Source: Synergistaceae bacterium
Lineage (GTDB): Bacteria; Synergistota; Synergistia; Synergistales; Aminobacteriaceae
Assembly (NCBI GenBank): GCA_009776565.1
Contig: WRNQ01000022.1
Location: 6,977 to 12,475 of the forward strand
Length of the DNA: 5,499 nt
Reading direction: 5' to 3'
Shown here: in pieces, positions 1 to 5,199 of the stretch
How the letters are laid out: each line of letters starts with the position of its first letter
How positions within the stretch are numbered: the first letter of the stretch is position 1
The notes under the pieces: generated by a model
What the model was told of the DNA's origin: nothing
Seen by the model: only the letters and a program-made list of their open reading frames with translations
Database searches by the model: none
Position numbers and translations under genes: made by a program

Positions 1-524
1 ATTTCCACGAAATCTTTTGAATCAAAGTATTCTCTTGTAAATGCCGCTATTTTGCTTCTCACTCTTATATTCTTCTGCATGTTATCGCGACGGAGGTCAA
101 GATAACGGTATGTCAAACGCAGGTTTTCATCAACTCCATCAGTTTCGTCGCCAATTACAAACGGAAGAGGTAATGCGGGTGACAATAGAAGAAAATCACT
201 GACAATAAGCTCAACATTTCCTGTACTCATGTTCGTGTTCTCGAGTCCGGCAGGTCTTCGGGAAACTATGCCTTTTACCGCTATCACATATTCGCTGCGA
301 AGGGATTTTGCGCGTTCATGAACAATGCTGTTGACTTCAGGATTAAAGACAATCTGTAAAGAACCTTTATAATCCCAAAGCTCCAAAAATACTATCCCTC
401 CTAAATCTCTGCGGGAACGAATCCAGCCATTCACAATTATATCTTTGCCTTCAAATTGTTCGTTTACAGATCCGCAAAAATTTGTCCTTTGCCATGTAAC
501 GTCGAAATATTCGATTCTGTTCAT
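1..524 (-). CDS. aspS: Aspartyl-tRNA synthetase, N-terminal part (cut by left edge)
   Basis: Class II aminoacyl-tRNA synthetase that charges tRNA-Asp (or tRNA-Asp and tRNA-Asn in non-discriminating forms) in the cytoplasm. I translated the minus strand from ATG 524-522: it opens MNRIEYFDVTWQR. About 174 residues are present before the edge. Residues about 10-110 form the OB-fold anticodon-binding domain, with the family signature GWIRSRRDLGGIVFLELWD followed by a QIVFNPE segment. Later come RRPAGLEN..STGNVEL and then LTYRYLDLRRDNMQKNIRVR, which leads into class II motif 1; the catalytic domain is outside the window. The start is supported by an AAGGGG-type ribosome binding site 9 nt upstream. 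It lies 17 nt after the hisS stop, so the two genes are almost certainly cotranscribed, the order seen in Bacillus and Clostridia. The sequence does not decide between discriminating and non-discriminating specificity. Confidence 0.96.
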   Translation of the reverse strand, partial: MNRIEYFDVTWQRTNFCGSVNEQFEGKDIIVNGWIRSRRDLGGIVFLELWDYKGSLQIVFNPEVNSIVHERAKSLRSEYVIAVKGIVSRRPAGLENTNMSTGNVELIVSDFLLLSPALPLPFVIGDETDGVDENLRLTYRYLDLRRDNMQKNIRVRSKIAAFTREYFDSKDFVE

Positions 525-541
525 TTAAATTTTCCCCTTAT

Positions 542-1828
542 TCAGTCAGAACATATTTCCTCAAAAAATATATGAAAATACTTTATTATGTTATCTTCAC
601 TTATCAATTCTTGTCTTCCGGTTACAAGGTCCTTAACTGAAACGTTTTTCGCCCCTACTTCCTCAGGTCCTATTATACAGGCAAAACGAGCGCCGCTGCT
701 TGCAGCCGATTTTAATTGAGTTTTTGCGCTGCGTCCCAGTAAATCCATTTCAGTTGCGATACAATTTTCACGGAGCTTCATCGTCAGATTATATACTGTT
801 TTTTGTATCAATTCATCGTTTTTGTCAAAAGAAATGACGTAAACTTGTGGTTTAGGTTCTTTCCCAAAAGAGCATTGCTGCTGTTCCATAACTAATGCTA
901 TACGTTCTATTCCTGCCGCGAAGCCAACCCCATGCAAGCGCGGCCCGCCGATTGTTTCGGATAAATTATCGTATCTGCCACCGCCGCAAACCGCGTTTTG
1001 AGCTCCAAGCTCACCGGATAGAATCTCATATGCAGTTTTTGTATAGTAATCTAACCCTCTGACAAGTTTTTTGTCAATTTTGTAAGAAATATCCGATGAT
1101 TCAAGCAGTTTTATTGTCGATGAGAAGTGTTCGCTGCATTCTTTGCATAGATTATCTATTGACGATGGAGCGTCGTCCGTTATATTACTGCAGCCTTCAA
1201 TCTTGCAATCAAGAAGGCGCAACGGATTCCTTTCCAATCTGGATAAACACAATTCACAAAGTTGGTCTATATTGCTTTTAAAGTATTTAATTAATTTTTC
1301 TCTGTACGCAGGCCGGCAAGCCGGGCATCCTACAGAGTTTATCACCACTTCAAGATTACGGAGTCCAAGACGGTGAAAACACTCTATCGAAAGAGCAATT
1401 ATTTCGGCGTCGGCATATGGCGAAGCTACTCCAAGACATTCAGCGTCTATTTGCCAAAACTGTCGGAAACGACCTTTTTGTGGGCGTTCATAACGAAACA
1501 TCGGTCCGGCTGTCCAAACTTTTAATGGCGCTCCGCCGCCGCATAAATTGTTCTCCAAACATAAACGCACAATAGAAGCGGTGGCTTCCGGCCTTAACGT
1601 TATGCTGCGCCCTCCTCTGTCGATGAAAGTGTACATTTCTTTTTCTACTATGTCCGTTGTGTCGCCGACGCCGCGGGCAAAAAGTTCTGTATGTTCAAAT
1701 ATTGGAAGATGTACCTCAGAATATCCATAATCGTTCATACTTTCCCCCAATATCTTCAGTATATACGCCCATTTCCATGATTCTTCAGGAAGGATGTCCC
1801 GCACGCCTCTTGGAGCTTTCATATCCAT
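542..1828 (-). CDS. hisS: Histidyl-tRNA synthetase
   Basis: Cytoplasmic class II synthetase that charges tRNA-His; 428 aa, normal for bacterial HisRS. In order: N-terminal MDMKAPRGVRDILPEE; LRPEATAS (about 78-85, the family usually has LRPEGT); motif 2 FRYERPQKGRFRQF (about 111-124); a cysteine-rich insertion with CPAC, CELC, C..C and CKEC pairs (about 168-231); the histidine-specific LVRGLDYY (about 255-262), whose Arg activates the substrate; GGGRYDNL (about 282-289); motif 3 GVGFAAGIER (about 300-309); and a C-terminal anticodon-binding domain (about 327-420) containing MDLLGRSAKTQLKSA. I chose ATG 1828 because AGGAGGTG lies 6 nt upstream of it. An in-frame GTG 9 nt further upstream falls inside that Shine-Dalgarno sequence and is rejected. 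All catalytic landmarks are present, so the gene is intact. It is first in an operon with aspS and is read divergently from a tRNA-Arg gene. The leader is too short for a T-box. Confidence 0.97.
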   Translation of the reverse strand: MDMKAPRGVRDILPEESWKWAYILKILGESMNDYGYSEVHLPIFEHTELFARGVGDTTDIVEKEMYTFIDRGGRSITLRPEATASIVRLCLENNLCGGGAPLKVWTAGPMFRYERPQKGRFRQFWQIDAECLGVASPYADAEIIALSIECFHRLGLRNLEVVINSVGCPACRPAYREKLIKYFKSNIDQLCELCLSRLERNPLRLLDCKIEGCSNITDDAPSSIDNLCKECSEHFSSTIKLLESSDISYKIDKKLVRGLDYYTKTAYEILSGELGAQNAVCGGGRYDNLSETIGGPRLHGVGFAAGIERIALVMEQQQCSFGKEPKPQVYVISFDKNDELIQKTVYNLTMKLRENCIATEMDLLGRSAKTQLKSAASSGARFACIIGPEEVGAKNVSVKDLVTGRQELISEDNIIKYFHIFFEEICSD

Positions 1829-1834
1829 TAATAA

Positions 1835-1842
1835 CACCTCCT
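1835..1842 (-). promoter_or_regulatory. hisS ribosome binding site (decides the start)
   Basis: Read on the minus strand this is AGGAGGTG, a near-perfect anti-16S match, followed by TTATTA and then ATG at 1828. It supports the ATG at 1828 and excludes the GTG at 1837, whose bases belong to the site itself. Confidence 0.9.
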
Positions 1843-1863
1843 AATTACAAAAATATAGTGGAA

Positions 1864-1892
1864 AGTATAACAGAAATACGCGCCAATGTGAT
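1864..1892 (-). promoter_or_regulatory. Predicted sigma-A promoter for hisS-aspS
   Basis: On the minus strand the -10 box is TATACT (1869-1864), preceded by TGT to make an extended -10. A 17-nt spacer separates it from a weak -35, ATCACA (1892-1887), matching TTGACA at four of six positions. Predicted transcription start is near 1857, giving a leader of about 30 nt. That leaves no room for the T-box antiterminator found ahead of many Firmicutes synthetase genes. The -35 overlaps the extended -10 of the divergent tRNA promoter. Confidence 0.6.
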
Positions 1893-1897
1893 ACAAT
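1867..1897 (+). promoter_or_regulatory. Predicted promoter for tRNA-Arg
   Basis: The -10 box TACAAT (1892-1897) carries an extended TGA just upstream (1889-1891). Only a poor -35 is visible, ATAACA at 1867-1872 with a long 19-nt spacer, so the extended -10 probably does most of the work. Predicted start is near 1904, about 8 nt before the mature tRNA. The element is interleaved with the hisS promoter on the other strand. Confidence 0.5.
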
Positions 1898-1911
1898 AAT
1901 CAACTGTTTTT

Positions 1912-1987
1912 GGGCTTGTAGCTCAGAGGATAGAGCGACGGCCTCCTAAGCCGTAGGTCGGCGGTTCAAATCCGCCCAAGCTCGCCA
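1912..1987 (+). tRNA. tRNA-Arg (anticodon CCU, reads AGG)
   Basis: A complete 76-nt cloverleaf. The acceptor stem GGGCTTG pairs with CAAGCTC with one G-U. The D stem is GCTC/GAGC. The anticodon stem ACGGC/GCCGT encloses the loop CTCCTAA, with anticodon CCT at 1945-1947. The variable loop is AGGTC, and the T stem GGCGG/CCGCC encloses TTCAAAT. The discriminator base is G and CCA is encoded. Tandem tRNA genes are absent, so it is a single-gene unit with its own promoter and terminator. Its 3' end sits at the junction with accessory DNA, a position often used by integrases; no integrase gene or repeated tRNA end is visible in the window. Confidence 0.97.
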
Positions 1988-1995
1988 ATAATAAC

Positions 1996-2030
1996 AAGGC
2001 TTTACGCGAAAACGCGTAAGGTCTTTTTTT
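1996..2030 (+). terminator. Intrinsic terminator after tRNA-Arg
   Basis: An 11-bp stem (1998-2008 with 2013-2023, two G-U pairs) closes a loop of AAAA. Two A-T pairs extend it at the base, and it runs into a stretch of seven T at 2024-2030. It lies 8 nt after the CCA end. On the opposite strand the stem is not followed by a clean T run, so it acts in the plus direction. It separates the tRNA unit from the accessory operon. Confidence 0.92.
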
Positions 2031-2108
2031 GTTCTGTGTATCGTATGTGTTTCAAGTTGGGAAAATACTGGAAAAGGCGTCCGACGATGCTTTTTGCACG
2101 ATTGGGAA

Positions 2109-2138
2109 TTGATATATTATTCAGAAATCAGATATTAT
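2109..2138 (+). promoter_or_regulatory. Candidate upstream promoter of the HTH-PIN operon
   Basis: TTGATA (2109-2114) and TATTAT (2133-2138) are separated by 18 nt; each matches the sigma-A consensus at five of six positions. Start would be near 2145, about 32 nt ahead of the HTH start codon. The surrounding non-coding stretch 2031-2176 is very AT-rich (11 G/C in 60 at 2101-2160). Apart from the promoters and repeats listed here, I see nothing in it. Confidence 0.5.
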
Positions 2139-2141
2139 TAA

Positions 2142-2170
2142 TTGTTATCCTAAAAAATATATGCTATATT
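2142..2170 (+). promoter_or_regulatory. Candidate downstream promoter of the HTH-PIN operon
   Basis: TTGTTA (2142-2147), an exact 17-nt spacer, and TATATT (2165-2170) with an upstream TG at 2162-2163 that makes an extended -10. The predicted start falls at about 2176-2178, on the HTH start codon itself. A transcript from here would be leaderless or nearly so. Confidence 0.55.
2156..2170. promoter_or_regulatory. Palindrome over the -10 box, candidate operator
   Basis: A perfect inverted repeat, AATATA-TGC-TATATT, with 6-bp arms and a 3-nt centre. Its right arm is the -10 hexamer and its centre supplies the extended TG. A protein bound here would block polymerase. The next gene encodes a Cro/C1-type DNA-binding protein, so autoregulation is the natural inference. 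The AT-only arms mean chance occurrence cannot be excluded. Confidence 0.4.
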
Positions 2171-2176
2171 CGGAAC

Positions 2177-2446
2177 ATGACAAATAAAGTAGTGTCGATT
2201 ACGTCCGTAAGCTATAATAGGCTTTGGAAATTACTGATGGATAAAAATATGAACAAAACTCAGTTAAGAGAAGCTGCGAAAATGGGAACTGCTACTTTAT
2301 CAAGGTTAAGTAAAAATGAACATGTTTCCATGGAAGTAGTAGAAAAGATTTGCATTGCATTAAGCTGTCAGCCAGGCGATATGATGGAACCTATATTAAC
2401 AGGCAAAAGGAGGGTGATCAATGAAAAAGCTGAGGTTGTATCTTGA
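2177..2446 (+). CDS. Small Cro/C1-type helix-turn-helix protein
   Basis: An 89-aa protein, most like the compact HTH_26-type (Cro/C1 family) domains that fill nearly a whole small protein. From residue 11, SYNRLWKLLMDKNMNKTQL gives helix 1 and the turn into helix 2. REAAKMGTATLSRLSKNE (about 31-48) holds the helix-turn-helix with its recognition helix, and VVEKICIALSCQPGDMMEPI (about 54-73) is the closing helix pair typical of the family. The reading frame stays open upstream to 2036, but that stretch has no domain signature and contains the promoters, so I start at ATG 2177. No good Shine-Dalgarno precedes it (only CGGA, too close), which leaves the start less certain. The last 26 nt overlap the PIN gene. 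Likely role: DNA-binding autoregulator, perhaps also the antitoxin, of the module that follows. Confidence 0.85.
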   Translation: MTNKVVSITSVSYNRLWKLLMDKNMNKTQLREAAKMGTATLSRLSKNEHVSMEVVEKICIALSCQPGDMMEPILTGKRRVINEKAEVVS

Positions 2447-2912
2447 GACATCGGTCATTAGCTACTTAGATCAGCCGGAAAGGGGCGATCTGTATATGGA
2501 TTCTCACAGACTTTGGGATAGGCTGAAAGCTGGTAAATATGATTCTGTAGTGTCTGATGTAGCTGTAATTGAAATAGCCAGATGTAATGAACAAAAGAGA
2601 AATACTCTGTTTAACTATCTTGGGCAAATTGAATACACTACTGTGAAAGTAACTGGAGATGAACAAGCGTTAAAAATTGCGGGTTGCTTTATTAATTTTG
2701 GTATTCTAAAACAGACGAGCTTTATTGATTGCCAACATATAGCCGCCGCAATAACAAGTGGATGTGATGTTATTGTTTCTTGGAATTTCGGACATATTGT
2801 AAACCATAAAACTATGATGGGGGTAAAGGCGGTAACAGCTCTTGAAGGCTATGATGACATCTTGATATATACCCCATCAACCATTGTAGGAGGTGATGAA
2901 GATGATACATAA
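2421..2912 (+). CDS. PIN-domain protein, probable VapC-like RNase toxin
   Basis: A 163-aa single-domain protein. PIN domains are metal-dependent nucleases, and those in small operons of this kind usually cleave RNA as toxins. The N-terminal strand carries LYLETSVISYL, with Glu9 where most PIN proteins have Asp. SDVAVIEIARC supplies Glu51, SFIDCQHIAAA supplies Asp103, and CDVIVSWNFGHIVN places Asn122 where the usual fourth acid (TND-type motif) is expected. Two of four metal-site positions therefore differ from the VapC consensus. From memory, LETS and SWNF..IVN forms recur in a Firmicutes PIN subgroup, so this need not mean inactivity. The start has AGGAGG 7 nt upstream. The gene overlaps its left neighbour by 26 nt and its right neighbour by 11 nt, indicating translational coupling. 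RNA target and activity are not shown by the sequence. Confidence 0.85.
   Translation: MKKLRLYLETSVISYLDQPERGDLYMDSHRLWDRLKAGKYDSVVSDVAVIEIARCNEQKRNTLFNYLGQIEYTTVKVTGDEQALKIAGCFINFGILKQTSFIDCQHIAAAITSGCDVIVSWNFGHIVNHKTMMGVKAVTALEGYDDILIYTPSTIVGGDEDDT
2888..2893 (+). promoter_or_regulatory. Ribosome binding site of the 66-aa gene (decides the start)
   Basis: AGGAGG followed by 8 nt and ATG at 2902. In-frame GTG 2893 and ATG 2896 lie inside or too close to this site, so ATG 2902 is preferred. Confidence 0.8.
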
Positions 2913-3102
2913 CATACTAAAGCCTGATATTAGCCCAGACTTCACTATTGAAGATATTCATAAAATCAGAACATGGGAGTATGAGCGGTTAAAAGATGCC
3001 ACTAGAGAAGAGAGGATGGAAGATGTTGGAAATAGAGCCGCCGAAGCCTTTGCACAAATAGAGGCGCTTCGCGCATCTTCTCGTGCTGTTAACGCGCCTT
3101 AA
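2902..3102 (+). CDS. Small helical protein, probable PIN partner or antitoxin
   Basis: A 66-aa soluble protein with no signal peptide or membrane segment. Residues 1-14 (MIHNILKPDISPDF) look extended. From TIEDIHKIRTWEYERLKD (about 15-32) to the alanine- and glutamate-rich region around NRAAEAFAQIEALRASS (about 44-60) it should be largely helical. I recognise the IEDIHKIR..YER pattern as resembling short proteins found next to PIN toxins, but cannot name a family. Small, charged, helical proteins overlapping a PIN gene are usually its antitoxin, wrapping the active site. The gene begins 11 nt before the PIN stop codon, with its own strong AGGAGG, so it should be made in proportion to or above the toxin. 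Alternatively the HTH protein is the antitoxin and this one is an accessory. Confidence 0.75.
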   Translation: MIHNILKPDISPDFTIEDIHKIRTWEYERLKDATREERMEDVGNRAAEAFAQIEALRASSRAVNAP

Positions 3103-3136
3103 TAACAAATAAAAATATGAAAAAGGAGCAATAAAA

Positions 3137-3943
3137 ATGGACTACGAAACATTTTACAGCGAGCTTCAAGTAAAAGAAAAGAACATAAAAGACAGTATAG
3201 CTCGTCTACAAAATATTTTCAAAAGTATTTCCAGGAACTCGGCAAAAGGTGATTTGAAAAGCCTGTCCAAGGATATAGCGGCAATGGAGACCCTGATATC
3301 CGACTATACAGGTCGCTTGCTCGAATTCAGGGAGATTACGGAAAGCTTTGACTCACGGGAATATATGCAAAACGGTGATTTTGCAAAACAAATGCTTTCA
3401 TACTGCGACAGTATGGGTGTAAATGTCAGGGGCGACTTTCCGGCTTACGAGATATTTCCATATAAAGTAAAAATTGACGCGGATAACCAGGATGTATATA
3501 TAGACAGAAAAAAGCTTGCCTGCGCAAGGCCGCAATACCTTATTTCTGATATAAAACAGAACCGCGAAAAACTTATGAAAGCAAATTTTAACGCAAATAC
3601 CTTTCTTAACGAAATAGCAGAAGCTTATGACAAGCTATCCGTAATAAAACGCAAAGAGGGCGGCAGCAAAACGCGCCATTTCGAGCTTTCACTAAAAGAT
3701 TTGCACCGCTTCCTTGCGCCTATGCAGAGGTTCCGCCGGGATTACGATATGCAGAGCTTCGCTTTTGATTTGGCAAGGCTTTACGCGTCGGATGTAGAGT
3801 TTACAGCCGATGGCAGGCAGTACAGGATGGGACCTTCGCGGCATCAGAGTCAAAACATTCGTATTCTGGACAAAAACGGGAACGAGGATTGGGTAGGGAC
3901 AATTACATTCTATTCCAATGAAGAAAATAACAAAAAAGCATAG
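3137..3943 (+). CDS. Uncharacterised 268-aa protein at the head of the ATPase operon
   Basis: I do not recognise a named family. Residues 1-70 are charged and helix-forming (MDYETFYSELQVKEKNIKDS onward), probably a coiled coil. About 95-135 is mixed beta, with the distinctive stretch FPAYEIFPYKVKIDADNQ followed by VYIDRKKLACARPQYLI. About 136-215 is helical again, basic around KRKEGGSKTRHFEL. The tail (about 218-258) looks like a small beta domain containing RQYRMGPSRHQSQNIRI and NEDWVGTITFY. No signal peptide, membrane segment, Walker motif or obvious nuclease motif is visible. The start is firm: AAGGAG lies 8 nt before ATG. It sits 34 nt after the small PIN partner gene with no terminator between, and 8 nt before the ATPase gene, so it likely works with the ATPases, perhaps as an adaptor or nucleic-acid-binding subunit. 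That role is inference from position. Confidence 0.85.
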   Translation: MDYETFYSELQVKEKNIKDSIARLQNIFKSISRNSAKGDLKSLSKDIAAMETLISDYTGRLLEFREITESFDSREYMQNGDFAKQMLSYCDSMGVNVRGDFPAYEIFPYKVKIDADNQDVYIDRKKLACARPQYLISDIKQNREKLMKANFNANTFLNEIAEAYDKLSVIKRKEGGSKTRHFELSLKDLHRFLAPMQRFRRDYDMQSFAFDLARLYASDVEFTADGRQYRMGPSRHQSQNIRILDKNGNEDWVGTITFYSNEENNKKA

Positions 3944-3951
3944 AGGGCATC

Positions 3952-5199
3952 ATGTCGGAAAACGATTTTAATTCAGCCGTCGCGCTTTTAAAAAGAGGGC
4001 AGCCCCCTGGCAACACTGAAATTCTAAGGGAAATATCCGTTGGTTTTGAACCTTTAACTGATTTCATCAGAGATGAGTATTACAAATCATATATTGCCTA
4101 TGGAGGCAGCAAAATAAAATTTATAACCGGAAAGACAGGAAGCGGCAAGACCCATTTTCTGCAGCTTCTTTCGGCGGAAGCGCGTGGCTGTGGTTTTATC
4201 ACTGTGGATATTTCCGCCAGGGATGTTTGGCTGCATGACTTCAGAGAAATATACACCGAGATATTCAGGAGCTCGGATTTGGTGTCCTGCCTCAAACGCT
4301 GCGCAGCCAAAATAGCGGAAGAGCTTGGATATGATTACAGCGCCATTCCTCCAAACCAGACATTTGTTGACTATTTATCAGCTATGGGCGAACTTGACGC
4401 GATAACCAGGAAGGAAATACGCAATCAGTTGCGCAAGATGTTCACCAGAAATCCGCTTATAGACAACAATTTCGCAATAGCGTGCAGTTTGATTACCGGG
4501 GGCTTGCTTGGACATCCGGCGCTTGAGAATTTTGACGAACAATTGCTCATTTCCTGGCTTTCCGGAAATAAGGATGTTAAACTTCCCGCTATCAGAAATC
4601 TGGGGCTGTCTCCCGCAAAAATTACGAAATACAATGCACGCCATATGCTGAGAAGCCTTTTGGAAGTGCTTAAAATAGCAGGGGTTTCGGGTATTATTGT
4701 TATGGTTGACGACCTGGAGGCGTTAATCAGCGCTACATCCCTTGACGCAATACGATATAAGAGAATGAAGCGGGACGATGTATACGAGAGCATACGCGAG
4801 CTGATTGACGAGGTTGATACCCTTAAAAACATAATGTTCTTTTTTGCCTTTGACAGGATTTTGCTTGACGATGAGCGCGCGGGGCTAAAATCGTACGTGG
4901 CGCTATGGATGCGGATGCAAAATGAAATAGTTTCAAACCGCTTTAATAAATTTACGGATTTTTATGATATGGACAGGTTCATAGAGAGCGCCTTTGATAA
5001 CCAGATGCTGGTTGAAATGTCAGAACGTCTGGCGTACGTTATAAACAGAAGCGATGATAAAGCCAGACCTTTAGGAGCAAACTTTACAGCCGGGCTTCTT
5101 TCTGATGCCAAGCATACCGCTGTTTCCCTGCCGCGGCAAATTGTAAGCGCAACATTGAACTACTGTGAAACAACAAATATGGAGGTTCAAAATGATTGA
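3952..5199 (+). CDS. P-loop ATPase, probably BREX-type/AAA-like ATP-binding protein
   Basis: A 415-aa cytoplasmic ATPase. Walker A is GKTGSGKT (60-67) after the strand IKFIT. Walker B is GIIVMVDDLEAL (247-258), with Asp253-Asp254 and Glu256 for metal binding and hydrolysis. NIMFFFAFDR (293-302) fits a sensor-1 strand, and LPRQIVSATLNYC (393-405) a sensor-2-like winged region as in Cdc6/ORC- and STAND-related ATPases. About 180 residues between the two Walker motifs form a large, mostly helical insertion. The layout and neighbourhood resemble the DUF2791/BREX ATP-binding proteins, but I cannot confirm that assignment by eye. ATG is 8 nt after the previous stop; its ribosome binding site (AGAGGG) overlaps that stop codon with a short 4-nt spacing. 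The end overlaps the next ATPase gene by 8 nt. Likely a motor or switch in a defence or stress complex; substrate unknown. Confidence 0.85.
   Translation: MSENDFNSAVALLKRGQPPGNTEILREISVGFEPLTDFIRDEYYKSYIAYGGSKIKFITGKTGSGKTHFLQLLSAEARGCGFITVDISARDVWLHDFREIYTEIFRSSDLVSCLKRCAAKIAEELGYDYSAIPPNQTFVDYLSAMGELDAITRKEIRNQLRKMFTRNPLIDNNFAIACSLITGGLLGHPALENFDEQLLISWLSGNKDVKLPAIRNLGLSPAKITKYNARHMLRSLLEVLKIAGVSGIIVMVDDLEALISATSLDAIRYKRMKRDDVYESIRELIDEVDTLKNIMFFFAFDRILLDDERAGLKSYVALWMRMQNEIVSNRFNKFTDFYDMDRFIESAFDNQMLVEMSERLAYVINRSDDKARPLGANFTAGLLSDAKHTAVSLPRQIVSATLNYCETTNMEVQND

Noticed and set aside
1096..1899. Several plus-strand open frames lying over hisS
   Set aside because: They are antisense to a fully conserved hisS, have no ribosome binding sites, and show no recognisable protein pattern.
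1829..1911. T-box riboswitch ahead of hisS
   Set aside because: Only about 80 nt separate hisS from the tRNA gene, with a promoter in it; there is no room for a specifier stem and antiterminator.
2036..2176. In-frame upstream extension of the HTH gene by 47 residues
   Set aside because: The extension has no domain signature and no ribosome binding site, begins right after the tRNA terminator, and overlaps both promoter candidates and the palindrome. The HTH domain is complete without it.
2466..2666. Minus-strand open frame of 66 codons inside the PIN gene
   Set aside because: It is antisense to the conserved PIN domain and has no supporting start signal.
3062..3098. Inverted repeat AGGCGC...GCGCCT at the end of the 66-aa gene as a terminator
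   Set aside because: It has only 6-bp arms, a 25-nt loop and no following T run, so it is unlikely to stop transcription before the 268-aa gene.
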